Below are positions 34,931 to 44,192 of a stretch of 64,000 nt of DNA, in pieces (within the stretch, counting starts at the first letter, position 1; every line of letters starts with the position of its first letter). A program made the position numbers and the translations under genes. This stretch comes from Pseudomonas sp. LS1212 (lineage in GTDB: Bacteria > Pseudomonadota > Gammaproteobacteria > Pseudomonadales > Pseudomonadaceae), in assembly GCF_024741815.1 (NCBI RefSeq), contig NZ_CP102951.1:124001-188000 (forward strand), read 5' to 3'. The notes under the pieces are model-generated. The model worked only from the letters and a program-made list of their open reading frames with translations. It was not told the origin of the DNA and ran no database searches.

Positions 34931-35590
34931 ATGCTCAAGCTTTATGGATTTGCGGTCAGCAACTACTACAACATGGTGAAACTGGCACTGCTGGAAAAGG
35001 GACTGCCGTTTGAGGAAGTGCCGTTTTTTGCCGGCCAAAGCCCGGAGGCACTTGCCATCAGCCCACGCGGCAAGGTCCCGGTGCTGGGCGTCGAACAAGG
35101 GTTTGTCAACGAAACCAGCGTGATCCTGGAGTACCTGGAGCAGACCCAGAGCGGCAAGGCGCTGTTGCCGATCGAGCCGTTCCAGCGGGCTCAGGTGATG
35201 GCGTTGGCCAAAGAGATCGAGCTGTATATCGAATTGCCCGCTCGCGCCTGCTATGGCGAGGCGTTTTTCGGCACGCCGGTGCCCGAGGCGATCAAGGAGA
35301 AGGCCAAGGCCGAATTGCTGCAGGGGTTCGCTTCGCTGGGGCAGCACGCCAAATTCGCACCGTATGTGGCAGGCTCCAGCCTGAGCGTGGCGGATTTGTA
35401 CTTCCTGTATAGCGTCGACCTGGCCTGTGCGGTCGGGAAGAAGCTCTTCGATCTGGATTTTCTTGCCGGGTTGCCTGCAGCCAAATCACTGCTTGAGCGC
35501 CTGGGACAGAACCCGAACGTGCAGCGCATTGCCGGCGACAAGGACGCGGCGATGCCGGCCTTTCTTGCAATGGTCAGCGCCAGGAAGTAA
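34931..35590 (+). CDS. Glutathione S-transferase family protein
   Basis: 219 residues. Thioredoxin-like N-terminal domain (MLKLYGFAVSNYYNMVKLAL, GKVPVLGVEQGFVNETSVIL with the glutathione-contacting Pro and Glu-Thr/Ser) and an all-helical C-terminal domain. The Ser/Tyr region at SNYYN could supply the catalytic hydroxyl. Physiological substrate unknown. ATG 34931 with GGAGG nine bases upstream; an earlier frame start at 34895 has no site. Confidence 0.9.
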   Translation: MLKLYGFAVSNYYNMVKLALLEKGLPFEEVPFFAGQSPEALAISPRGKVPVLGVEQGFVNETSVILEYLEQTQSGKALLPIEPFQRAQVMALAKEIELYIELPARACYGEAFFGTPVPEAIKEKAKAELLQGFASLGQHAKFAPYVAGSSLSVADLYFLYSVDLACAVGKKLFDLDFLAGLPAAKSLLERLGQNPNVQRIAGDKDAAMPAFLAMVSARK

Positions 35591-35606
35591 GTACTGAGTC
35601 ACAAGC

Positions 35607-35653
35607 CTGAAGCCCGATGGCTGCAAAAGCGGCGATCGGGCTTCAGCGTTTTT
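35607..35653. terminator. Terminator between GST and argH
   Basis: CTGAAGCCCGAT (35607-35618) and ATCGGGCTTCAG (35635-35646) form a perfect 12-base stem with a 16-base loop, followed by GTTTTT. It ends the GST transcript; its T-run overlaps the stop codon of the convergent argH. Confidence 0.88.
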
Positions 35654-37046
35654 AGCGGCTGGCCAGCAACGCCTGGCCGCGGACTACCGCTGCCTTGACC
35701 TGTGCCGGGGCAGTCCCGCCGATGTGGTTGCGTGCATTGACCGAGCCTTCCAGGGTCAGTACGGCGAATACATCCTGCTCGATCTGGTCGCTGAACTGAC
35801 GCAGCTCGTCCAGGGTCATCTCCGCCAGATCCTTGCCCGACTCCACACCGTACTTCACCGCATGGCCGACGATTTCGTGGCAGTCACGAAATGGCAGGCC
35901 GCGACGCACCAGGTAGTCGGCAAGATCGGTGGCGGTGGAGAACCCGCGCAGCGCCGCTTCACGCATGATGGCGTGCTTCGGCTTGATCGCCGGGATCATG
36001 TCGGCAAAGGCCCGCAGCGAGTCGCGCAGAGTGTCGGCGGCGTCGAAAAGAGGTTCCTTGTCTTCCTGGTTGTCCTTGTTGTAGGCCAGCGGCTGGCCCT
36101 TCATCAAGGTGAGCAGGCCCATCAGCGAACCGAATACGCGACCGCTCTTGCCACGCACCAGCTCGGGAACGTCCGGGTTTTTCTTTTGCGGCATGATCGA
36201 GCTGCCGGTGCAGAAGCGATCAGGCAGGTCGATGAACTGGAACTGCGCGCTGGTCCACAGCACCAGCTCTTCGGAGAAACGCGACAGGTGCATCATCGCC
36301 AGGCTCGCGGCCGCGCAGAACTCGATGGCGAAATCGCGATCGGAAACGCCGTCGAGCGAATTGCCACCCACGGCCTCGAAACCGAGCAGTTGGCAGGTCA
36401 GTTCGCGGTCGATCGGATAGGTAGTACCCGCCAGCGCAGCGCTGCCCAGTGGCATGCGGTTGGTGCGCTTGCGGCAATCGACCAGGCGCTCGTAGTCGCG
36501 GCTGAGCATTTCGAACCAGGCCAGCAGGTGGTGGCCGAAGGTGACCGGCTGAGCCGTCTGCAGGTGAGTAAAGCCGGGCATGATGGTTTCGGCTTCACGT
36601 TCGGCCTGTTCCAGCAGGCCCTTCTGCAGGCGGGTGATCTCGCCCAGGATCAGGTCGATCTCGTCACGCAGCCACAGGCGGATATCGGTGGCGACCTGGT
36701 CATTGCGGCTGCGTCCGGTGTGCAGCTTCTTGCCGGTGATGCCGATGCGATCGGTCAGGCGTGCTTCGATATTCATGTGCACGTCTTCGAGGTCGACGCG
36801 CCAGTCAAAGGTGCCGGCTTCGATTTCGGACTCGATGGTCTTCAGGCCATCGATGATGGTGTCGCGCTCGGCATCGGTGAGGACGCCGACCTTGGCCAGC
36901 ATCGTGGCGTGGGCAATCGACCCCATGATGTCGTGGCGATACAGGCGCTGGTCGAAGTTGACGGAGGCGGTGAAGCGGGCGACAAAGGCGTCGACGGGCT
37001 CACTGAAGCGGCCGCCCCAGGACTGGTTGGTCTTGTCAGTGCTCAT
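35652..37046 (-). CDS. argH: Argininosuccinate lyase ArgH
   Basis: 464 residues from ATG 37046 (MSTDKTNQSWGGRFS), the usual family start. Fumarase-superfamily motifs: TGRSRNDQVATD, FTHLQTAQPVTFGHH (His161) and the signature GSSIMPQKKNPDVPEL with catalytic Ser near 283. Cleaves argininosuccinate to arginine and fumarate. An in-frame extension to 37490 is Ala/Thr/Pro-rich and overlaps algZ; rejected. Divergent from algZ, the standard Pseudomonas order. Confidence 0.97.
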   Translation of the reverse strand: MSTDKTNQSWGGRFSEPVDAFVARFTASVNFDQRLYRHDIMGSIAHATMLAKVGVLTDAERDTIIDGLKTIESEIEAGTFDWRVDLEDVHMNIEARLTDRIGITGKKLHTGRSRNDQVATDIRLWLRDEIDLILGEITRLQKGLLEQAEREAETIMPGFTHLQTAQPVTFGHHLLAWFEMLSRDYERLVDCRKRTNRMPLGSAALAGTTYPIDRELTCQLLGFEAVGGNSLDGVSDRDFAIEFCAAASLAMMHLSRFSEELVLWTSAQFQFIDLPDRFCTGSSIMPQKKNPDVPELVRGKSGRVFGSLMGLLTLMKGQPLAYNKDNQEDKEPLFDAADTLRDSLRAFADMIPAIKPKHAIMREAALRGFSTATDLADYLVRRGLPFRDCHEIVGHAVKYGVESGKDLAEMTLDELRQFSDQIEQDVFAVLTLEGSVNARNHIGGTAPAQVKAAVVRGQALLASR

Positions 37047-37198
37047 GGATTCGCTCGTTGAAGGCGTGAACGGGAAATTGGCACAGATGATAACAGGGTT
37101 GCCAATGGCGTCGGTGTTCAGTGGTCGGTGGTTTTTTGTTGCGAGTTGCCCTGGCTCACCCGCTTGCTGCTGTCCGCGCAGCTGCGCAGACTGGGACG

Positions 37199-38281
37199 AT
37201 GTCGAGAAAATGGATGGAACCGGGGCGTGCGTCTGCGCCCACCGCAACGTTTTTCCTGCCGCAACTGTGTCAGCCGCAGGCGTTGCTGGTGCTTGTAGTG
37301 CTGGCTGAATTGCTGGTGCTGGTGCTGGAGTTGTCGCAACCGATGCAACCTGGCTTTGATTGGGTGCGCCTGGGCCTGACCTCGCTGTTCGTGCAATGGC
37401 TGGTGTTGCTGTCGGCGGCGCTGCTGTGTGGTTTGCGCCGCTGGTTGGCGCGACTGAGCGCGGGCCTTGCCGGTACCTTGTGTTGTGCACTGGTCATTGC
37501 CTTGACCCTGGCCTGTACCGCGATTGCCGATTACTTCGGGGTGGGCGCAGGAAACTCCGATGCAGGTCGAGCCCAGCGATATCTTCGTCATGGCTTGATG
37601 AGCCTGATCATCGCTTCACTGTTGTTGCGCTACTTTTATCTTCAAAGCCAGTGGCGAAGGCAAGAGCAGGCCGAGTTGCACGCCCGGCTCGAAGCACTTC
37701 AGGCACGGATCAAACCGCACTTGTTGTTCAACACGCTCAATAGCATTGCCAGCCTGGTGGCGAGCGACCCGGGCAAGGCCGAACAGGCGGTGCTCGACTT
37801 GTCCGATCTCTTGCGAGCGAGCCTGGGCAAGCCCACAAGCCTGGTTTTGTGGAAGGAAGAAGTTGCGCTTGCCAAACGATATTTATCGATTGAGCAATAT
37901 CGTCTTGGCAAGCGTCTACAGTTGGACTGGAGGATCAACACAATTCCCGATGATCTACCGATTCCACAGCTAACCTTACAACCGTTGTTGGAGAACGCCC
38001 TGGTCCACGGAATAGCGCCACGAATCGACGGTGGCGTGGTCAGGGTTGAAGCGGACTATAAAAAGGGAGTGTTCATATTGTGTGTCAGCAATCCCTACGA
38101 CGAAGCTGCGGTGCTGCAGGCTTCGAGCGGTACTCAGCAAGCACTGCTAAATATTGGTGCTCGGCTTGCGGCACTTTTTGGGCCTCGCGCGAGTCTGAGC
38201 GTGGATCGCCGTGACGGTCGTCACTTCACCTGTCTACGCTATCCTTGTGCGAGACCCACGCAGGAATCCAGCGCAATATGA
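37199..38281 (+). CDS. algZ: Sensor histidine kinase AlgZ/FimS (LytS-type)
   Basis: 360 residues from ATG 37199 (MSRKWMEPGRAS); a start at 37121 is unsupported and 37214 is possible. Four to five membrane helices (~25-150), then the His_kinase domain with phosphoacceptor His174 (ARIKPHLLFNTLNSI), corresponding to His175 of P. aeruginosa AlgZ. The ATP lid is atypical for a kinase (LTLQPLLENALVHGI), as in this family. Partner of AlgR, whose ATG overlaps its stop. Controls alginate, twitching and virulence functions in P. aeruginosa. Confidence 0.93.
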   Translation: MSRKWMEPGRASAPTATFFLPQLCQPQALLVLVVLAELLVLVLELSQPMQPGFDWVRLGLTSLFVQWLVLLSAALLCGLRRWLARLSAGLAGTLCCALVIALTLACTAIADYFGVGAGNSDAGRAQRYLRHGLMSLIIASLLLRYFYLQSQWRRQEQAELHARLEALQARIKPHLLFNTLNSIASLVASDPGKAEQAVLDLSDLLRASLGKPTSLVLWKEEVALAKRYLSIEQYRLGKRLQLDWRINTIPDDLPIPQLTLQPLLENALVHGIAPRIDGGVVRVEADYKKGVFILCVSNPYDEAAVLQASSGTQQALLNIGARLAALFGPRASLSVDRRDGRHFTCLRYPCARPTQESSAI

Positions 38282-39024
38282 ATGTCCTGATCGTTGATGA
38301 CGAACCCCTGGCCCGCGAGCGCTTGAGCCGAATGGTCAGCGACCTCGAGGGCTACACGGTCCTGGAGCCCAGTGCCAGCAATGGTGAAGAGGCCCTGGCC
38401 TTGATAGAAAGCCTCAAGCCGGATGTGGTCTTGCTCGACATCCGCATGCCTGGCCTCGATGGCCTTCAGGTTGCAGCGAAACTGTGCGAGCGCGAAGCGC
38501 CGCCCGCCGTTGTGTTCTGTACCGCCCATGATGAATTCGCGGTGGACGCCTTTCAGGTCAGTGCTGTCGGCTTCCTGGTCAAGCCGGTGCGGGCCGAGGA
38601 TTTGCTTGATGCCTTGAAAAAGGCCGAGCGCCCCAATCGTGTGCAGCTGGCAGCCCTGACGCGCCCGGCGGCCGAAAGTGGGAACGGGCCGCGCAGTCAT
38701 ATCAGTGCGCGTACCCGCAAAGGTATCGAATTGATTCCGTTGGATCAGGTGATCTATTTCATCGCTGACCACAAATACGTGACCCTGCGCCATGAAGGGG
38801 GCGAGGTCCTGCTGGATGAGCCTTTGAAGGCGCTGGAAGATGAGTTTGGTGATCGTTTTGTACGAATCCACCGCAACGCTCTGGTGGCACGCGATCGTAT
38901 CGAACGCTTGCAACGGACACCGCTGGGGCACTTCCAGCTGTACCTCAAGGGGCTCAATGGCGATGCCTTGATCGTCAGCCGCCGCCATGTGGCGGGCGTG
39001 CGCAAAATGATGCAGCAGCTTTAG
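38278..39024 (+). CDS. algR: LytTR response regulator AlgR
   Basis: 248 residues. Receiver domain with DDEP acidic pocket and phosphoacceptor Asp54 (VVLLDIRMPGLDGLQV), matching Asp54 in P. aeruginosa AlgR. Conserved Thr (FCTAHDEF) and Lys (FLVKPVR). Then a C-terminal LytTR DNA-binding domain (LIPLDQVIYFIADHKYVTL, FVRIHRNALVARDRIERL). ATG 38278 overlaps the algZ stop (ATGA). Followed by hemC in the same direction, 117 bases on. Confidence 0.96.
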   Translation: MNVLIVDDEPLARERLSRMVSDLEGYTVLEPSASNGEEALALIESLKPDVVLLDIRMPGLDGLQVAAKLCEREAPPAVVFCTAHDEFAVDAFQVSAVGFLVKPVRAEDLLDALKKAERPNRVQLAALTRPAAESGNGPRSHISARTRKGIELIPLDQVIYFIADHKYVTLRHEGGEVLLDEPLKALEDEFGDRFVRIHRNALVARDRIERLQRTPLGHFQLYLKGLNGDALIVSRRHVAGVRKMMQQL

Positions 39025-39141
39025 GGCGGGGCGTGGAGGCAGCGTGGGCCAGGGACGGCCACCCCCTTTCACAGAGAATTTCAAGCTGCTTCGGCCGAGC
39101 TGTTATTATCCGTCTTAAATCTATTGAGTACGGATTGAACC

Positions 39142-40083
39142 ATGTCCTCTCGCGAAATCCGCATTGCTACCCGCAAAAGTGCCCTGGCCCTGTGGCAGGC
39201 CGAATACGTCAAGGCGCGCCTGGAGCAGGCTCATCCTGGTCTGATCGTAACGCTCGTGCCTATGGTCAGTCGCGGCGACAAGCTACTCGACTCGCCATTG
39301 TCGAAAATCGGAGGCAAGGGCCTGTTCGTCAAGGAGCTGGAGACCGCGCTGCTCGAGCAGGAGGCCGACATCGCCGTGCATTCGATGAAGGATGTACCGA
39401 TGGACTTCCCCGAAGGCCTGGGCCTGTTCTGCATCTGCGAGCGCGAAGACCCGCGCGATGCCTTCGTTTCCAATACCTACAGCAGCCTGGATGCCTTGCC
39501 GGTCGGCAGCATCGTCGGCACTTCCAGCCTGCGTCGCCAGGCGCAATTGCTGACTCGGCGCCCAGACCTGCAAATCCGTTTCCTGCGTGGCAACGTCAAT
39601 ACCCGCCTGGCCAAGCTCGACGCCGGCGAATACGACGCGATCATTCTCGCGGCTGCCGGCCTGATCCGTCTGGGCTTCGAAGACCGCATCGCGTCGACCA
39701 TCAGCGTCGAAGACAGCTTGCCGGCCGGTGGCCAGGGCGCGGTCGGCATCGAGTGCCGCACGGCCGATAGCGAAATTCATGAGCTGCTCAAGCCACTTCA
39801 CCATCACGACACCGCCGTGCGGGTCACTGCCGAGCGGGCGCTGAACAAACACCTCAATGGTGGCTGCCAGGTTCCGATTGCCTGCTATGCCGTTCTCGAA
39901 GGTGATCAGGTCTGGCTGCGCGGGCTGGTCGGCGCGCCGAGCGGTGGCCTGCTGCTGACGGCCCAGGCACGCGGTCCGCAGGCCGATGCCGAGGCGCTTG
40001 GCGTGCAGGTCGCCGAAGATTTGCTGGCCCAGGGCGCCGATAAAATTCTGAAGGCGGTCTACGGCGAGGCGGGTCACGAGTGA
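39142..40083 (+). CDS. hemC: Porphobilinogen deaminase (hydroxymethylbilane synthase) HemC
   Basis: 313 residues. Catalytic Asp84 (HSMKDVPMDF), phosphate-binding Arg/Lys cluster (TSSLRRQAQLL; RFLRGNVNTRLAKL), and Cys242 (LNGGCQVPIACY), which carries the dipyrromethane cofactor. Assembles four porphobilinogens into hydroxymethylbilane. Its TGA overlaps the GTG start of hemD. Downstream of algR as in P. aeruginosa. Confidence 0.97.
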   Translation: MSSREIRIATRKSALALWQAEYVKARLEQAHPGLIVTLVPMVSRGDKLLDSPLSKIGGKGLFVKELETALLEQEADIAVHSMKDVPMDFPEGLGLFCICEREDPRDAFVSNTYSSLDALPVGSIVGTSSLRRQAQLLTRRPDLQIRFLRGNVNTRLAKLDAGEYDAIILAAAGLIRLGFEDRIASTISVEDSLPAGGQGAVGIECRTADSEIHELLKPLHHHDTAVRVTAERALNKHLNGGCQVPIACYAVLEGDQVWLRGLVGAPSGGLLLTAQARGPQADAEALGVQVAEDLLAQGADKILKAVYGEAGHE

Positions 40084-40847
40084 GTGGCTGGCGTTTGCTG
40101 CTGACCCGGCCGGCGGACGAAGCCACCGCACTGGCGGCCACGCTTGCCGAGACGGGCATTTTCGGCAGCGTTCTACCGCTGCTGGAGATCGAGGCAGTGC
40201 CGGTGAGCGCAGCACAGCGCAGCCGGATTCTCGATCTGGATCGCTATTGCGCAATCATCGTCGTCAGCAAGCCGGCAGCCCGCCTGGGGCTGGGCCTGGT
40301 CGGCCTATATTGGCCGCAACCGCCGCAGCAGGCGTGGTTCAGCGTTGGCGCGGCGACCGCGCAGATTCTTGAAGAACACGGCCTGGCCGTGACCTGTCCG
40401 GCCGTGGGTGACGACAGCGAAGCACTCTTGCAGTTGCCACAGTTGCAGGCGGCCATCGCCAGGCCCGATGCGCGAGTCTTGATCATGCGCGGAGAGGGCG
40501 GCCGGGAGTTGCTGGCCGAGCGTTTGTGCGAGCTGGGTGCTAGTGTCGACTATTTGGAATTGTATCGCCGCCACCTGCCGGAATATGCTGCTGACGCCCT
40601 GCTGCACAAGGTCCGGGCGGAGCGCTTGAACGGCCTGGTGGTCAGCAGTGGGCAAGGGTTTGAACACCTTCGGCAGTTGGCCGGCGATGATTGGCCGCAA
40701 CTGGCGCAGTTGACGTTGTTTGTACCAAGTCCGCGTGTCGCCGGGGTGGCCCGAGCTGCCGGCGTGCGCAATGTAGTGGATTGTCGTGGTGCCAGCGCCG
40801 CGGCGTTGCTGGCAGCGCTGCGGGAATACCCCGCACCGGCCCTCTAA
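40080..40847 (+). CDS. hemD: Uroporphyrinogen-III synthase HemD
   Basis: 255 residues beginning at GTG 40080, overlapping the hemC stop as GTGA. Two-lobed HemD fold with weakly conserved family motifs: LLLTRPADEAT, IIVVSKPAARLGL, FSVGAATAQILEEHG, RVLIMRGEGGRELLAERL and GLVVSSGQGFEHL. Closes and inverts ring D of hydroxymethylbilane. Identification rests on these motifs and position after hemC. Confidence 0.95.
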   Translation: MSGWRLLLTRPADEATALAATLAETGIFGSVLPLLEIEAVPVSAAQRSRILDLDRYCAIIVVSKPAARLGLGLVGLYWPQPPQQAWFSVGAATAQILEEHGLAVTCPAVGDDSEALLQLPQLQAAIARPDARVLIMRGEGGRELLAERLCELGASVDYLELYRRHLPEYAADALLHKVRAERLNGLVVSSGQGFEHLRQLAGDDWPQLAQLTLFVPSPRVAGVARAAGVRNVVDCRGASAAALLAALREYPAPAL

Positions 40848-40896
40848 GGCACGACCGATAAGGTCGGTCGAACGCCTCAATGCAAAGGATGGATAC

Positions 40897-42021
40897 GTGA
40901 GCGAAACAGCCTTGCCTAAAGATGATCTGGTTCCACCGGCCGATGCGCCCGCCGAAACACCAACCGCACCCGCGCAACGCAACGGCAATGGCTTGGCAAT
41001 CGTCGCCTTGCTGCTTGGCGCTGCCGGAATTGCGGCAGGGGGTTGGGGGGTCTGGCAGGTTCGTCACCTTGAAGCCGGGCATCAAGCGCAGTCCGGGCAG
41101 CTGGAAGCCTTGAATGCGCAATCGCAGATTCTCAAACAAAGCGAGCAGCAGCTGGCGGCGCGCCTGGCCCAGATGCCGGCGGCCGATGAACTGGAAGAAC
41201 GGCGGCGCCTGGTGGCGCAGTTGCAAGGCGATCAGCAGCATTTGAGCCAGCGCCTGGAAACGGTGCTGGGCGCCAGTCGCAAGGACTGGCGCCTGGCCGA
41301 AGCCGAGCATTTGCTGCGCCTGGCAAGCCTGCGTCTGTCGGCGCTGCAGGACATCAGCAGCGCCAGGGCCCTGGTGCAGGGTGCCGATGAAATTCTCCGC
41401 GAGCAGAACGACCCGGGCGCTTTCGCTGCACGCGAGCAATTGGCCAACAGCCTGGCGGCACTGCACAGTGTGACGCAGCCGGATCGCACCGGCCTGTACC
41501 TGAAGCTGGCCGCCCTGCGCGAGCAAGTTGTCCAGCTCAATGCACTGGCACCCGAGTTCCAGAACCAGGGCGAATCGCTGTTCGGCCTGACGGCCGACGG
41601 CGATGGCCCCAGTCGCTGGTCGCAATGGTGGGAACAGATTTCGCGGTACTTCCGCATCGATTTCAATGCCGACAAGAACGTTCGCCCGTTGCTGGCCGGC
41701 CAGGCGCTCAACCAGGTGCGCCTGACGCTGAGCCTGGCCCTGGAACAGGCTCAATGGGCCGCGCTCAATGGCGAGCCGAAGGTGTACACCCAGGCGCTGG
41801 ATGAAGCGCTCAGCGTGCTGCTCAGTAACTTCAACCGGGACAACCCGCAAAGCAGGGTGATGGTCGAGCAGATCGACGAACTGGCGAAGCAACCGGTCTC
41901 GGTCGTCACTCCGGATCTGGCCGGCAGCCTCAGCGCGGTCCAGGCCTACCTCGAGCGGAGCCACCTGCCTGCCGAGGAGGCCAGGCCGGCCGCACCGGCC
42001 AGTGAGGAGACCAGCCCATGA
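40897..42021 (+). CDS. hemX: HemX-like membrane protein
   Basis: 374 residues from GTG 40897 (AAAGGATGG upstream). Pro/Ala-rich cytosolic N-terminus, one membrane helix (AIVALLLGAAGIAAGGWGVW), then a long periplasmic coiled coil (HLEAGHQAQSGQLEALNAQS ... LKQSEQQLAARLAQM) and helical domain (WRLAEAEHLLRLASLRLSAL). Often misnamed uroporphyrin-III methyltransferase; no methyltransferase motif is present. Lies in hemCDXY order; ATGA overlap with hemY. Confidence 0.9.
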   Translation: MSETALPKDDLVPPADAPAETPTAPAQRNGNGLAIVALLLGAAGIAAGGWGVWQVRHLEAGHQAQSGQLEALNAQSQILKQSEQQLAARLAQMPAADELEERRRLVAQLQGDQQHLSQRLETVLGASRKDWRLAEAEHLLRLASLRLSALQDISSARALVQGADEILREQNDPGAFAAREQLANSLAALHSVTQPDRTGLYLKLAALREQVVQLNALAPEFQNQGESLFGLTADGDGPSRWSQWWEQISRYFRIDFNADKNVRPLLAGQALNQVRLTLSLALEQAQWAALNGEPKVYTQALDEALSVLLSNFNRDNPQSRVMVEQIDELAKQPVSVVTPDLAGSLSAVQAYLERSHLPAEEARPAAPASEETSP

Positions 42022-43256
42022 AGCGTGTCTATGTGGCGGTCGTGATCGCGATTGCAGTGGCTGCCGTACTGGGCATGGCGATTGCGCAACATACCGGTTA
42101 TGTACTGATTGCCTACAAGAGTTTCCGCTACGAGTCGAGCCTCTGGGCGACCTTGGCATTGCTGGTGCTTGCCTGGCTACTGGTCCTGGTCACCAAGGCA
42201 TTGATCGGCCTGGTGACGACCTCCGGTGGCGTGGTCAACCCCTGGTCGCGGCGCAACCGCAGCCGGCGCGTGCAGTTGGCCATCGAGCAGGGGCAACTGG
42301 ACCTGGCCGAGGGGCGCTGGGCCGCTGCACAGCGGCATTTGCACAGGGCTGCCGAGGCTGAGCGGCAACCCTTGCTGTATTACCTCGGTGCTGCGCGTGC
42401 GGCAAACGAGTTGGGGCGTTACGAAGAAAGCGACGGCTTGCTGGAGCGGGCATTGGAGCGACAACCCCAGGCCGAGTTGGCCATTGCCTTGAGCCATGCC
42501 CAGCTGCAAGTGGATCGAGGTGATACGGAAGGTTCGCTGACTACCCTGCAAGCCATGCATGAGCGCCATCCTCGCAATGCCCAGGTGCTGCGCCAACTGC
42601 AGCGCCTGCATCAGCAGCGGGGGGATTGGCCGGCATTGATCCGCATGTTGCCGGATTTGCGCAAGGACAAGGTCTTGCCAGCGGCCGAACTCGCCGAACT
42701 GGAGCGCCGCGCCTGGGGCGAGAGCCTCAGCCTGGCGGTGCAACGGGAAGAGGAGGGCGAAGCCGGGCGTCAGTCATTGGAACGAGCCTGGCAGCAGCTG
42801 ACAGCGGCTCAACGCCAGGAGTCGCAGTTGGTGCTGGCCTATGCCGAGCAATTGCGTCAGCTGGGGGCTGAAGGGGAGGCTGAGGATGCCTTGCGCACGG
42901 CACTCAAACGCAAGTACGACAGCCACCTCGCGCGTCTCTATGGCCTGGTGCGCGGGAGCGATTCGGCGCGTCAGCTGCAAACGGCCGAAGGTTGGCTCAA
43001 GCAGCACCCCGAAGACCCGAGCCTGCTGCTGACGCTGGGTCGGCTGTGCCTGCAAAATCGCTTGTGGGGCAAGGCGCGCGACTACCTTGAGAGCAGCCTG
43101 CGCTTTGAACGTAATCCGGAGGCTTGCGCCGAGCTGGCTCGCCTGCTGGCTCAGCTGGGCGATACCGAGCGCAGCAATCAGCTGTTTCAAGAGGGGCTTG
43201 GCTTGCTCGACGAGCGCCTGCTGGCATTGCCGCTACCTGACAGCGTACGAACCTGA
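42018..43256 (+). CDS. hemY: HemY-type TPR membrane protein
   Basis: 412 residues. Two N-terminal membrane helices (VVIAIAVAAVLGMAIA and LWATLALLVLAWLLVLVTKAL), a basic loop, then TPR repeats (LDLAEGRWAAAQRHLHRAAE, LLYYLGAARAANELGRYEES, PSLLLTLGRLCLQNRLWGKA). Belongs to the gammaproteobacterial HemY/YhjD family, distinct from protoporphyrinogen oxidase HemY of Gram-positives; role in haem synthesis suspected but undefined. Ends the hemC-D-X-Y operon. Confidence 0.93.
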   Translation: MKRVYVAVVIAIAVAAVLGMAIAQHTGYVLIAYKSFRYESSLWATLALLVLAWLLVLVTKALIGLVTTSGGVVNPWSRRNRSRRVQLAIEQGQLDLAEGRWAAAQRHLHRAAEAERQPLLYYLGAARAANELGRYEESDGLLERALERQPQAELAIALSHAQLQVDRGDTEGSLTTLQAMHERHPRNAQVLRQLQRLHQQRGDWPALIRMLPDLRKDKVLPAAELAELERRAWGESLSLAVQREEEGEAGRQSLERAWQQLTAAQRQESQLVLAYAEQLRQLGAEGEAEDALRTALKRKYDSHLARLYGLVRGSDSARQLQTAEGWLKQHPEDPSLLLTLGRLCLQNRLWGKARDYLESSLRFERNPEACAELARLLAQLGDTERSNQLFQEGLGLLDERLLALPLPDSVRT

Positions 43257-43264
43257 TCGTACTT

Positions 43265-43291
43265 CGGGCTTCTCCACAACGGAAAAGCCCG
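43265..43291 (+). terminator. Possible terminator hairpin after hemY
   Basis: CGGGCTT and AAGCCCG flank a 13-base loop with extra TCC/GGA pairing, eight bases after the hemY stop. There is no convincing T-run, so termination is only probable. The rest of the 203-base gap to dsbB shows no other feature. Confidence 0.45.
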
Positions 43292-43459
43292 CTTCGCCTT
43301 ACCGATCGTTCGCCGGCTCATTGCGCCACCTTTCTGAATCGTCTTCTTTCTGTCGGCTTTTCCCTACAGGATTAAGGAGTTGTCCGGTTCACCTCGCCTT
43401 GTAAGGGGGCGGGGCTTTCCTCTACCGTTACGTATTGTCTACTCCGCTCTGGATTCACC

Positions 43460-43963
43460 ATGTTTCTGGCCCGTTCGCGCTCATTGTTCTTTCTGGCTTT
43501 CATGGCATCGCTGCTGGTCATGGGGGGAGTCTTGTACCTGGAGTTCGGGGTCGGTCTCCAACCTTGCCCGCTGTGCCTGGTGCAGCGGTTTTTTCTGGTT
43601 GCCTTCGGGGCTGTCTGCCTGGCAGCTTTCATCCACGCTCCCGGCAGAGCGGGGCAGCACGTTTATTGGGGCCTGGCAGTGACATGCGCCTTGCTCGGTG
43701 CGCTCGCGGCAAGCCGCCAGGTTTGGCTGCAGAGCGGTACGCAGGCGCCACAAGCGTCCTGCCAGCCTCCTCTTGGGCAAATGCTGCGTTCAATGCCGTT
43801 CAACGAGGTGGCTGAAACCCTGTTGCTGGGGACCCCGGACTGCGTGCGGATCAAGTGGACGCTGCTGCAAATGAGCCTTGCCGAGTGGAGCTTGCTGGCG
43901 TTTGCGGGCATGGCGGTCTTCGCACTCATCCAGCTTCTGTACCGATATCGTCAAGCATTTTGA
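43460..43963 (+). CDS. Disulfide bond formation protein DsbB (DsbH-type)
   Basis: 167 residues with four membrane helices. The first redox pair is Cys36-x-x-Cys39 (QPCPLCL, the quinone-linked pair) and the second is Cys101 and Cys128 (QASCQPPLG and GTPDCVR), which pass electrons to DsbA. Reoxidises periplasmic DsbA using ubiquinone. Pseudomonas has two DsbB paralogues; this location next to hemY and algQ matches the one called DsbH/DsbB2. Confidence 0.93.
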   Translation: MFLARSRSLFFLAFMASLLVMGGVLYLEFGVGLQPCPLCLVQRFFLVAFGAVCLAAFIHAPGRAGQHVYWGLAVTCALLGALAASRQVWLQSGTQAPQASCQPPLGQMLRSMPFNEVAETLLLGTPDCVRIKWTLLQMSLAEWSLLAFAGMAVFALIQLLYRYRQAF

Positions 43964-44192
43964 GCCAAGCCAGTCTGGGGCGGACTTGACTTGTGTCATA
44001 TCGGACAGAGATTAAACACTTGTATGAACTTTATCTCCTGAGTACCTTGAAGCCATAGGCGTGGGGGCATAATCTCCCAGCACGCACTACAGAAAAACAG
44101 GCTGCTCAATGCCGCTTGGCTGGTACAGGCCTTGTTCCTCGATGTCGAGGAGCGGGTGGACGGCGGCATTACCCAGAAGGGAAGAGATCACC

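Noticed and set aside
35724..37061. Plus-strand 445-codon frame opposite argH
   Set aside because: Mirror of the argH coding frame, without any known domain.
37047..37490. N-terminal extension of argH
   Set aside because: Ala/Thr/Pro-rich, overlaps the start of algZ on the other strand, and other ArgH proteins start at the ATG at 37046.
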